A stretch of DNA of 64,000 nt from Onchidella celtica (taxonomy: Eukaryota > Mollusca > Gastropoda > Systellommatophora > Onchidiidae): contig OZ007570.1 of the NCBI GenBank assembly GCA_963931925.1, positions 56,163,580-56,227,579 of the forward strand. Direction: 5' to 3'. A program made the translations under genes and the position numbers. Of this stretch, positions 23,043 through 36,154 are shown piece by piece. How positions within the stretch are numbered: the stretch's first letter is position 1; each line of letters begins with the position of its first letter. The notes beneath the pieces are model-generated. The model worked only from the letters and a program-made list of their open reading frames with translations, was not told where the DNA came from and ran no database searches.

Positions 23043-25285
23043 TTCAAATTTGCAGGATTTCGCTTCATACAATTTTTTCTTTTAGCCCGATTTCAACATT
23101 ACAACCTTCACAGTATTTTTAGCATCATGTTTTTGTTTTTGTTTTATTTGTAGCAGTGTTGGCTACTTTTCAAGGTAAGGTCCAAGTCACAGGATGCCGA
23201 GACAAATCAATTCGTCATATTCCGTCCGTCGTCTTGCGCGCGTATCATCGGTGTCAGACGTGCAACGATTCGCACCATGCCCCTTCATAATTTGAACGAA
23301 AAAGAGTAGTTCGTACCATATTTATACACGCGGAATTTGGACAGATTACAGCGGGAGAAGGAATGGTTAGTCTTGGTATTTTGTGTCTCGGGTAATGTGA
23401 TGCGCTGATGAGGATAGTTTAAATTGAGAGACAATGCAATCGAACACGAGATCGAGGTAAAGCTCGTGAAATAGTCATAAAAAAAAAGTCTGGGCTCTGT
23501 TCATGTGTCGAAATTTTGGGAATATTGTATACAAATGACCAGACCATAATCATTACACTGCACAACAACCTAGTTCTGTACAGCTGGGCGCTGCTAGGCA
23601 GTCGGAGTAGCGGGAATGTAAGCAAACTGTTCTGAACTTATTCCACGAGCTAAGATACAGCTCACTAAAACGATCACATCGTTCATAGTCAAGAATTTGT
23701 ACCATGTCAGTGTTAAAACAACCTGTCATTGACTTAATGGGAAGCTTGGTACAAACAGTGTCTGTTAAAAAAAGGCTGAAATGAAAATGACAGTCACATG
23801 CTGCTGATGCTATTATTATCTTATTAATAAATTTACAAACGTATTTATTAATGTAAGTCTTCATACAGCTAGAATTTGCCTGATCAAAGAATTGTTCAAA
23901 ACCCATTAATTTCGTACATAGGAAAACAGGATAAATACCTCTTCTTGCTGACACTAGAATTTGTTAATGCCATACTTGCAAATGAATGCCAGATTTATTC
24001 ACGGCGAAGTTCTTTTCTATATCTTCATCATATGGAATGTCACGGGAGTTCCCGTTCGCTTTTGTCATTATTCTGAAGCCTCCCGCAGGTTTACGATAAT
24101 ATCAATGTATCGTCGGGTATGTTCTCTAAGGGAAACAATCGCGAAAAAATTATCGAAAGATAACGATGCAGTCGTTTTCCTCCCTTTAAGCTTTTCGCTG
24201 TACTTAATTTGCTTGCTATCTATTACATTCATCTCCGACTTCATTTCCAAGGGTGACTCGAGGAGATTTTAACCAAAGTGGAAAGACCCTCTCAGTCGTA
24301 TACCTCTCACCGGTGAATATCTGAAATAGCTGAAAGACTGAAACATACTACACCAATTTTTCGTACTAAAAAAATGTTTATAATTTGACACACCAAGAGC
24401 TCAGCACAAGAAATGGTCGAGGCACCACGCGTCTATTGAATTTGACCTCCCCACTTTGCTCAAACTATTCTTTCTAAGAAGTTGTAAAACGGATGGCAAC
24501 CCATACCCAGGTGGTCCCCGTGACAAACTGAATGACTTTAAAACTTCTAGTGTACACGTCGGCAACGCATCTTTTCAGGATGATTTCGTGGTTTTACTAT
24601 GCTTACTATCCAGCCACTTCGTTTTCTATTATTGTTTGAGCCGTTTTTCTTAACCCTAAAACTGCTGATGGCCAGTTGAATCAGCTGGTTTTTCAATGTT
24701 ACTTTGCTAAAGTCAGTGAAATCAGCTTTCCAAAAATGTATATCTTGTTGGAGTTTCAAAGTCAAAGAAAGCTCCAACACCAAATCATTTCTGCCTGCAG
24801 ATAAAAGTAAAAAAAAACGACTGGAGTTAGTAATTCCTCTATGACAGCCGCAGGATCAAGTTCCTAACTCTCCAACAAAACATGAGCTGATAATTAAATT
24901 TGAAACCGCTGGGACAGCGATTCCTTTTTGAGCAACGGAACCTATTTGACTCGATCGCCATTTCGCAGTCGCCCGTGACAATGACGATATTATATTGCTA
25001 CTCTTTGCAACCTTAGTCCTTGTTTGTTTTATCTCCCTTCTCTGAAAAAACTGGAGAACTCCTAGTGTGTAGTAGAGATATAACAAGTGCACACTGTGAC
25101 ACTTGTTTAAAATGTGTTGTGGCACTTGCCATGATGTCTCAGAGTTCCGGTTTGTTCTAACTCCTTATCATGATAACTAAAGTAGCAAATCTTTAACGCC
25201 AAATTTCTCAGTTGTGCTAACAGTGGAGTTGGAACAAACAAGAACCAAGATCGCGACTTGTAATGAATAAGATTCCTGCCCAATT
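23043..25285. other. No gene recognised
   Basis: Includes a second MITE-like copy at about 25007-25260 (reverse of 7951-8197). This stretch lies downstream of the last PGK exon, so a terminal exon of that gene could be here, but I could not identify one. Confidence 0.5.
25007..25260. mobile_element. Short TIR element (MITE-like), copy 2
   Basis: Ends 'accttagtccttgtttgtttt' and 'aacaaacaagaaccaagatcgcg' are imperfect inverses; the interior shares 'gttgtggcac' and 'ctgaaaaaactggag' with the 7951-8197 copy in reverse orientation. Confidence 0.6.
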
Positions 25286-25429
25286 TCACCCAGATTCGTT
25301 GAAATGTCTCGTGTGGCGTAGAAACGTTGTGGAACCTTCGGGGAACCCCGGAAGAATGCTCGTGGATCCCCGGGGATACCGCAGTGCCCACTCTGGGAAC
25401 CGCTGACCCAGAAGAGAAACGTCACTTAC

Positions 25430-25609
25430 CAATAACTGTGGGTTGGGATCCAGGGCAGCAACACCTGGCAGTGTTTTTCCTTCCAACAGTTCTAGAATAG
25501 CCCCACCCCCAGTGCTCACGTGGCTGATTTTATCAGCTGTTCCAAACTTCTTGCAGCACGTGGCAGTGTCTCCGCCGGCAACAATGGTCAGTGCTCCATT
25601 CTTTGTAGC
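25430..25609 (-). CDS. PGK: Tandem PGK gene, exon 16 (module 2 end)
   Basis: [35 protein letters not shown] and [21 protein letters not shown] replaces GGGDTAT. A perfect GTAAGT donor follows, in phase 0, so at least one more exon is expected downstream. Without splicing, 47 non-PGK residues would follow before a stop near 25288. Confidence 0.92.
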
Positions 25610-28600
25610 CTGCAATAGTCCACAGATAAAACTTCTACTAAAGCATAAAACTTCAACATCTCCAGCTCGTACTTTGGTTACTGTATTGTATGCACGCGAA
25701 TAAGTATGGCCGTGATCATGTTTGAGCTGGGAGGGGGTGGGGACATTTTTTAGGGGCATCAGCAGGCGAAAAAAAAAAATGCCCACGAAGAGAACCTAAA
25801 TGTCAAATATTCAGTGGCAAATTTGGCTGGTAAACCGCAATGTGATGAAGTTGATATTAACTTTTTCCGTTCTGGTCGCCTGTACAAGACCAGGTTAGCC
25901 TATATTACAGAAATGTGCCGTGATAAAGAGGCTTCTCCGGGGTAGCTTGACTTGAAGAAACCCCCCCCCCCCTCCCCCCGCAAAAAAAAAACCGCACACG
26001 CTCACAAATATGAGATATGCGATACACACGTTTAAGCAAATTACAATGTAGTTGAAGATCTATATTTTCAGGGGTTCTTGAGACAAGTCGTTTGTGTGGC
26101 TCTTGATAGCCCCCCGGTGTGGCCATGTTCTGCTGTAGTACCATAGGGAGGAAGACACAGAGAGAAAGGAAAGCGGAGAAAGGACCAAAGGCCTCGAGCA
26201 CAGTGAAGGCCCAGGTCCTGTTTTTCTAACAAGAGACGGGAAGGAAGGCGGGGTCGTCGGGTGTACGACTACTACTGCATCTATTATTTTTAATTTGAAA
26301 GGCTAGTCTCGGTTGTCCTTTAGGTGTGGTTAAATCCACTCCACATTATAATTGCTATTATTCTAGTTAATTAGTAAACAATATTTATTATTACTATACC
26401 GTTTTTAATCATAATAATGTCAATTTATTGCTTCACAAAGACAGTCTTATCAACTTTTAGAAATGACTTTCAGAACTTGGGATATACAGTGGATACACGC
26501 AAGCCAGCTGATATTTCTGATACATGACGACAAACCTCGACCACAGCATTCATCATAGCTTTAGTTCCAGCAAAGAAATTGTCCATCTCAAAGACACCGG
26601 GAGGCCCTTTCCAGATGATGGTCTTTGCTCTAGATATCACCTCGGCAAAATTGTCGCGGCTCTTCTCTCCGATATCCAGGCCCATCCATCCTGCAACAAT
26701 CGTTTGTTCTGTTTATCTAAATCAAATATACGTAGCTAGAAAGTAAATATTGGTATTTAAAGAAGTACGCATATGAAAAGGCATAAAAAGGTAGCATGCA
26801 GAAAGACAGAACAAGGGTTCAGACGAGCAGCAAAAGTAAAACATGGGATACTATATAATAATATCATGATTTTGATTAAAAGCTTAATGATATTACTATC
26901 AGTCTGCAGGAGGCTTGGGCTACATTATGAAAAGTAATTTTTTGCCAAATTGGTTAGGCGGTGATGGATGGCCTGGATATGGGCCTGACCCACACAGAGA
27001 GAAAGAAATCAAAGGCAAACCATTTGTTTAATGTTGTTTCTTTTTCTTTACAGATCTCCCAGTCTCGCATTTCCAAAACTTTTCAGGCCCTTCATTAACT
27101 ATGTAGCACTCTCATCAAAATGACATGCACTTCAACACTTATGTGTCATTGGTTATCATCTTTCGTTGTTTGTTTTTTTTTCTATTGTTGAAATGTCATC
27201 CAGCCAGCACTCCCTAGTCTGTCCGACTTAGATTTTTTTGGATGAGTTCCTTGGGATCAGTAGGATTACCGTATGGACGGATTTCCTACATCAAACCGGC
27301 GACTTTCCACGATTTCGTAACCATCTGATGTAGATCTACTAAAGAACGGTATCATTTCTGTTTGAGCAAACTTGAGGCCAGTCCTTTTCGTCAGATTGAC
27401 GTAAGGTTGCTGGCTAGGGTATATTTGCGATATACCCGCCGACCAGCACTGCACTGTGGCGACGACATGTCAGCTCCAGTTGTAACTGGGCTGCAATGAC
27501 ACTAACGCAAATTTCCCAAATGACATCAAAGTAGCAAACAAAATATAAAGTACGAAATATACATATTTACCTTCAGGAATACCAGATGACACATCTCCCG
27601 TTCCTGTGACCGCGTCATCCGAAAATTTATCCCCAGTAATGAAATCTTCTGGAAGGTGAAGCTGGACTCCATTCAAGTTAGCTTCCTTCACTAGATCCTG
27701 TACCAGCTCTGCTCCGTTCTCGTCAAACACTGAACTTCCTATTTTCATCCCGTGCTGAACTTTCAGAAATGTGAAAGCCATACCTGTCGCAGAGTTTTAG
27801 GTAAAAACGTACAGTAGCCTAAAAGTCAAATGATCAGCAAAACGAACCCCCCCCCCCCCCCTCCCCAAACCTGAAGTTTGTTTTCATTTTCGGTGGACAA
27901 AGAACAATATCCTAACCACTAAACATCAGTTAGACTACAACTTTGTATACGATCATATCCAGAACAGTGTGATAGTGACATCATTCTATAATAATCGTGG
28001 CAAAAAATGTAAATGTGTCCGGATTTCTCAAACTTTTGATTACAACATGGGAGGACAAGCACGTGCGCAAAAAGTGGGAGTGATCTATTGATGTGCTATG
28101 AGGAAATTGAGAAACCTGACTCCGTTTATTTTGGACATGACGATAGCTTTACATGGCAGTGGTTCTTAACCTTTGAAAATCTATTTTCCCTTACATTCAC
28201 GTCCCAGGTTTGATTCCGTGGATCCAGCACCCCTTACGAGGCAATTCTAGTCAATCAAATTAAACAACAGAAATTAAGTTGAACATCAGTAGAAATTGTT
28301 ATGCACAATCTCCAATGAGGAAAGTATACGCAAATGGCCCTCCATTACGCAATTGTACATGTCATGTAGTGTACAATATTCAAATATTTGGGTATTCTCA
28401 CCCCCCTTCCCAGGAAATCTTAAAACTGCCTCGGGTATTTCTCCTCGATTAAACGATTAAGGACCCTTGCTTTTACACAAATCCAGGAGACAGACAAAAA
28501 GTATCATAGCTTAAAGTGATAAATCACTACTATCTCAAACAGAGCCAAAATCTGTCTGAAATTGGTGAAAATCCTCCTGAAATATTTGATAGTGGCTAAA

Positions 28601-31600
28601 TTTCTCATCAGAGACAACCACCAATGGCAAGCAATGCAAAAAACATGAACTTGGCAATGACTGTAAACCTAAGAAAATGAAAACTATTTTCATTTCCACG
28701 CAGACATTTTCTAGAGTACATACCACCCCCTATGATCATTTCGTCAGCAATCTCTAGTAAGTTCTCAATGACTGGAATTTTGTCCATGACGTTTGCCCCG
28801 CCCAGTATGACCAGGAAAGGGCGCTCAGGTTTGCCCAGCGCTCTCTCAAAGAAGTTCAGTTCCTTCTTCATCAACATGCCACAGGCTTTCTCCTTCACCT
28901 GGATGCCCACCATGGAACTGTGGTCTCGGTGGGCCGTGCCGAGAGCGTCATTGACAAAGACATCCCCCAGCTGGCTCAGAGATTCTCTGAGAACAATGTC
29001 CACAACAAAGAAAAGAACTCAGGAAAAATAATTTGCATGATTCTGAGAAAAAAAAAATATGGAGTGTCTCAGGAAACAAAAGGTTTACATACATGAACTA
29101 TTTAATGCCGTTTGCAACTCTACTGAGCTGCGTTGTCATCAGTGCCTGGCCTAGAACTGCCATCTGCTTGAACACATGCAATAACCCAAATAAGAACGTA
29201 CCTGTCCTCTTTAATCTGAATTATAAATCGTGGATGTATTTTGATTGACACTGCATTAATAAATATTCGAAGTGTGTATATATATTTTTTAGACGCCGTA
29301 TATATAGTTGCCGTGAAAAACCGATACGGTAAGTCCAGACTATACGTTTTCGAAATTTTTGGACATGATGCTGGTAAAGGTGCATCACGTGATAAAACAT
29401 TAGGTTTTTTTCCCTTTTGTGCAAAGTTTACATATTGGACACACAGCAGTAAGAATTTCGGCCAGCAATATATAAATGATAAATGTAAGGAGGCATGACT
29501 ATTGATTATGAGCAATATGTCGATTAAGAAGAAAAAAAAAAACAATAGAAAAATAGTGCAATCCATGCAGTGAGCAGTTTGGATCTCAGGAGTATCCAGT
29601 ATTCTAGGTTGAGAAACTTAAGGATTTACACTGTTGCATTTATTTGATCTGTCTAATTCGGCCTTGGCCGATTCAGAATTTTTCAACATTGGCATATCCG
29701 TCTGGAAACAAGAAGGTTAGAATTTTATTGAGAGAACGGTCTACCTGAAGTTCTGCACCTGTTCGGGTGTGGCTTGGATCTTTTCCCCGTCTGGCCCTTT
29801 TCCTTTGCCTTCTTCCTCTATGTGAAACCTGAGATTTTCCAGTAAAATGACAGAGCCAGGCCAAGGGTCTCCACACATTTCTATTACGTCTTCTCCTACG
29901 CAGTCGTCCAGAAATGTAATTGGACGGCCCGACAGTTTTTCAAGCTCGTTGGCCACGGGTTTGAGTGAGTACAGCGGGTTTGGCTGGCCGCCTGGACGGC
30001 CCAGGTGGCTTATCAGTACCACCGCTTTGGCACCTCTGTTGATGACGTACTCGATGGTGGGAAGCGCAGCCACAATTTTTCTGTTATTGGTGATAACTCC
30101 ATTCTTCACAGGGACATTGAAGTCAGCCCGGATGATGACACGTTTGCCTGCAAGAGAACACTGGTCCACTTGGAGTTTGTTCAGCTCACCCTGCGCATGA
30201 ATGGAGGACGATATAAATTGTTACCAAAAAATGGAAGTAACAGTCAAAGCTAGTAGACCTGGTTTTCGCAAAGGTTGCAAAACGGAAAGCAAAAGATCTA
30301 GTTGTTCTGGCAATATGCAAAAAATAGCACAAGACTGGCAATGTTTACAATTAAATACACGTTGTCTTCAAGCAAAATTCTTCTAGTTTTTCAGAGTAAC
30401 TTGACTATTGGGGCAACACTGTGAAAATATTCCAGAATCTTTGAATGGGTGTAATGTCCCGACAGTCATGCAACTCGCGAGTGCAAACAACTTGACATTT
30501 GCAGAACCAATTGAAGTTCATTGTCATGAGAGCAGCCGTTGACTACAGAAATTGCACACGCAATCAAAATGAAAAGACAGACCGTAACTTGGAATGGACA
30601 CTGGTGGGTATTGAATGGGAAGAGGGCTGAGAGCAAGGTTAGAGAAGTTCAAAGAAAAACAAAAACGTTTTTTGCAGAGTCCTAAGGAAGTATGCAGACC
30701 AGGTAACATCCAGTTTTCCCCGTGTCCGTTAACTCTCGTAAGGCTCTGCCAGAACCTCATTATTTGACCTTTTACAGTAATAATATTTAATTTTGAATCT
30801 AATTACCACCCGGCCACCCAATGAAAATACTCTTTTTTAACCTTTTAATCTAGTTATTGCTAATTGACACCTACCTTCTTCCTGGGTCCTTTGGAGAGTA
30901 CATCAATGCCGGGCAGAATTTTACCCTCCAAGAGTTCTAGGCTAGCTCCACCTCCAGTGCTCACGTGGGTCACCTTGTTCTCTGCGTCAAACTTCTGGGC
31001 ACATGTGGCTGTGTCTCCTCCGCCAATGATCGTGGTAGCGCCTTTCAGAGTGGCCTGGACACAGTGAAAAGTAGATACAGCGTTATCTGATGCGGTATTC
31101 TTGCAGGCACACAAGGATGGGTAGGCTTGCAATAAGACGAATTCAACCATCACATACTCGCGAGTAGCTACCTTTAACATGTTCGTTCGAACAACTTCTT
31201 GTGACATTGTGTACTGTGACTGTGAGTTAAAGTTAAAAGTTAATGACCACGCAGGAGTAAAAACTAACATAACCTAACATTGGTCACCCATTAAACTGCA
31301 GTTTAGGTCAGTCCAAAGCGTAAACCCTGGTTAAATTATATCTGAATGTTAACAGCATTTTTTCAGTGTCTAGTACGATGCTAAGTTGAATACCACAGGT
31401 GGGGAGGGGGGGGGGGAAGAAACATTGTTCTCATGCGTACACACCAGCACAATGGCGTCCATCATAGCTCTGCTTCCACTGGCAAAATCATCCCATTCAA
31501 ACACCCCCGGTGGACCGTTCCAGACAATGGTTTTAGCCCTGGAAATCACCTCAGCAAACAATTCGTTGGTTTTCTCTCCAACATCCAAGCCGATCATGCC

Positions 31601-32103
31601 TGGCAGTAAAGACAACTGTTTTGTAGTGATGACAATGATGAAGCTTTTATCAGAAACAAAATTAAGTGAAAAGTTAAGTGTCATGTCCGACCTAATATGT
31701 TAATTCACTTTCATAAACTGGTGTTGACATTTTCACAGATTATGTTACAAAACTGATATGAAATTGTCTCATAAGTTTGGCCGAATTTGATAACGCTGCT
31801 CCTGCTAAGTTGCGATGACGGAATGAGACAATGATGAGAATGACGAATCAAGATGATGATAGTGATGACATGTCCCCGCTTCAGTGATTATCAAACGGGA
31901 AGCACTTGGCTACCGGAGGAGGAATTTCAGATCTAATGGTCAGAACTTTAGCCGGTGTTAGATTTCGGAGAGAAATGTCATCAGAGGACGTAGTCCGAAC
32001 TGAGAAAGAGTGTACCCTGCACACTGTACATATTTATCAAATGAAATACCGACATACACAACTATAAGGGCGTTGACAATTTACTGGTTCACACAAAAAC
32101 AAA

Positions 32104-32146
<43 letters not shown>

Positions 32147-35100
32147 GCTTCAGATTGAATCCCATTTGGAACTATTCAATTACTACTGTTTGAAGAACAT
32201 GCTCATGTTAATTTGATGCTCTGGTGGCATTTGATAACTTTTCTTTTACAAGTTCAAGTTTATAATAGGCTCTCTGAGGGTTAATTTTAAAAATTCAACA
32301 CGCATGTACACGCACAAACACACACTCACACACACGCACGCACACGCACAATTTTGATATCAAGAAAATAACCTGAGCTCGGCCATCCACTCTCTCCGTT
32401 CCTTGCTGCCTTGACCAGTTTCAACATTTGAATGCACTCAACAAATTAATTATAACTAAATTTGTAAACGTTAAGTTCTATAAAGCACCGGTCATTCAGT
32501 ACTATTTCTCATTTTCACCGCCCCCCCCCCCCCAAATTATTTGGTAATTCAAAATGGTGGGAGGAATTGAGGAAACTTGGGATGGCAAAGGAAGGAATGC
32601 GGCATGGAGCTCCGAGAACCACTGCTCTACATGTTTACATTTTCACAACTTTTACTCTCAGATGTCCTCCTCTCTTGCGTAAATGGCCACGGTAGCAGTT
32701 CAAAGGATGACGTTTTGCTCATGTTACCCCCCCCCCAACCCCCCACCCCCCCCCCCACCCCCCGACGACTGTGACAATATAGACGATAAGGACAGTGAGA
32801 ATGCCAAGCAAAACATCATCGTAAAACAGTGTATGCTGATCACCAACCTTCAGGAATCCCGTCGTCCATATGAACCTTCCCCGAATAGGCATTCTCGGCA
32901 TACTTATCAGCCACTATAAAATCCACAGGTAATTGTATGGATACGTGACTTTGTATGGCTTTGTCCATAAGGTCGGGCACCATCTCAGCTCCTTCTTTGT
33001 CAAACCAGGAGTCTCCAATGGGCATATCATGCAGCACCTGTATTGCGTATTACGTACAGAGGCCTTCGTTGTTGAGGCATGCAATGGGCATTGAGCAGAT
33101 TATAACTAATACAGGTAAGCAAACTTAGCTCAAAGTGCATATTATTCTTGTTTGTTTGGTTGTTTGTTTTTTTTGGCCCTCTTTACAATCTATTTTATTT
33201 TTCAGCTTTCCCATGAAAGTCCTCAACTCAGCAGTTCTTTTGGCTTTAACATTGAAACAACAAATTTAGTTCCATAGCACCACCTTTTAGTCTTCTAGTG
33301 CCCATTATTCCATTGCGGAAACGTTTCACATGGTGTCCAATGTTCTATTTTTAAAAAAAAACTTTCTAATTTATCAAGAAACATTTGATTATAGCGTATA
33401 TTTTTTCCCAGTATATTTGGACTCATCTGACCATTTTAAATCAGTGTTGCAAGATTCGGACTTGTTGACCAAGGGAAAACATGTCTGAGCACCAGAGGGT
33501 TAATTAGTCGTGGACGAGTTTCAAAGCCGTTGTTATGGAAACAGTTTACCTTCAGAAAGGTGAAGGCCATTCCTCCTCCAATTATCATTTCGTCCACTTT
33601 GTCCAAGAGATTTTCAATCAGCAAAATCTTGTCCGAGACTTTGGCTCCTCCTAGTATGGCCAAGTAGGGCCTGGTCGGGTTTTCTAGAACCTTCGAGAAA
33701 CTTTCCACCTCTTTCTTCATCAGCAAACCTGTGGTTCAACACAATAAAAAGATTTTGCTGCTGGACCAAGACAAACCGTTCAGAAAGACGGTAACAATCT
33801 GAGATTGTATTTATCGAAACAAAGATACAGGTCAGGGAATGAAATCCTGGCGCACTTTTTGTCTGCATTTAACAGAATTGCGTTTTATGGACGCACGTTT
33901 TTTGTTATTTTTTTTTAATTCTGACTAAATTCGTACACACGAATATTTGTTCTAAATTTGGCACCAAGAGCTCGTGTCCCACCTGCCTTACTTTAGTTAC
34001 ACCCTGGAATCAGACGCACTTACGCGTCCTCTCTACATTAATTTCAGCGTGTTCGTTTATCCTTTAATTCGTCGTTCTTTTATTCGAGAAGTTATGAAAT
34101 AAACTATTATTGGCCTACTCACCACAAGCTCTCTGCCGCAATGCACATCCAACAACTGAGCTATGAGCCCTGTGAGCTGTGCCAAATGCATCATTCACGT
34201 ATATGTCTCCCAGACGAGACAGGGACGCTCTGAACTCTTCGATTTGTTCCGGTGTTGCTGAAACTTTCTGTCCAGATTCATTCAAGCCGTTTCCTTCTTC
34301 TTCCACGTGAAATCTGAACGGAATAATGAAGAACACCAGATCACGTGCGAGCTGCTTTAATCTACAATACTATATTTCATGTATTATAGCTACGTTCCAA
34401 TCAAGGGAAATGATTCTGAATGCAAATAGTCTATCTGACACCTACCTTTTAACTTTAACTCCCTACCTAAAAGCAAGAGGTCACAACTCTCATAGACCAG
34501 ATGCAGCAATGGATGGCGCTCATTTTAAAGGACTTATGTGTCAACTACCTAATCCCAGAACCGAAGATGTGAATATTCAAAACCTACAAATGGTATTATC
34601 GTGACAAAAGCACTGTCTTGCGAGATGCACGCTGTTCATTTTTCGCACAGTAAATATTTCCAGTTTTCTGAATTCTGTTACGATAATGGTAATAATAACT
34701 GTCACCCTGTAGAATCTGTGTAGAATCAGTAAGGCAATTTCAGTGCTTTGTGTGAAAGTCTAGAATTAATCCACTTGTAATAATCACGTCAGGTTTGACA
34801 GAAAAGTGTTTCAGACGTTACAATGAAAACGAATTCATTAAAAGTACCGTAGATTCTCCAAGAGTATGACACTGCCAGGGATAGGATCAGCACAAGCTTG
34901 TTCTGTCTCAGGGCCCACACAATCTTCCAGAAAGACGACCGGTGCCCTCTTCAGTAGCTTCTTTAGTTCATTCGCTACAGGCTTCAAACTGAAGTCGGGT
35001 CTGACCTGGCCGTCTGGACGGCCCAGATGGCTCATCAGAATCACACATTTGGCGCCTGGGGGGGGGGGGGGGTGAGGCGTTGTTATGATTATTAATCAAT

Positions 35101-35998
35101 TTCCATCTTTAGTTTAAAGAATGCTGAAGTGTTACAGCCATATATATTTATTATACTGACATGTACATCTCCCGGCTCCACCACCTATGAATCCCGTCTC
35201 TGCAAAGACTTACTTACAAGAAACAGTACGTGCGCCACATTCTAAATTGATGTCCACTGACTGATTTTGTTTGGGCTAATTAAAATCTGTTATTCACATC
35301 TACAAGAGTTAGATATTAATTTGTCGTCTTAGATAATCATCTCTTCCGAAGAAGATCTCCTGCAGTATCGCACTCCTTAAGAGTTTCCTTTTTTTTTTTC
35401 TTTTTAACAACAACAACAACAAAGACTGACAACTCACCTTTTTCTAGCGCATATTTTATGGTTGGAACGGAAGCTTCAATTCTCTGTGTGCTAGTGATCA
35501 CGCCTTTCTTCATGGGAACGTTAAAGTCTACTCTCATAAGGACGCGTTTCTCGGCCAGATGACATTGGTCAATGCACAGTTTACTAGTTAGATTCAGCTG
35601 AAAATGACAGTAATAATGCTTCACGAGACAGTTTTCTTTTGGGCACTTCTCTTTGTCAGATTCAGGTGACAAACGGCGTCATAGATCTTTGAGCATTTGT
35701 TTTACTGGACACTTTAGTGAATGTATAGTTTGCCTGTCAGATTCAACAGAAAATGGTATGGCAAAGATTGCACTTCATGAGATGATTTTTGTTCATCCCT
35801 CTATTACCTATCTTTAAATTGGCTGTTCAAGAAATTATGGGTAACTGACCAATAATTCTGAAATGAAATGATCGAGGAAACTCACACGTTAATAAAGTGA
35901 GGGAGAGGGAAAGGGAGAAAGAGAGCGAGGGAGAGAAAAAGACAGAGGGTAGGGATAGACAAAGAGAGAGCGCGACTGAGGGAGAGAGAGAAAAAGAG

Positions 35999-36041
<43 letters not shown>

Positions 36042-36116
36042 CAAAGGGGAAAAGAGAGATGGGGGAGAGAGAAACACACACGCACGCGCGCACACAAACA
36101 CTTACACATACACACA

Positions 36117-36154
<38 letters not shown>

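Noticed and set aside
14401..25285. A third PGK module downstream of exon 16
   Set aside because: No frame shows [22 protein letters not shown] or similar motifs in this stretch.
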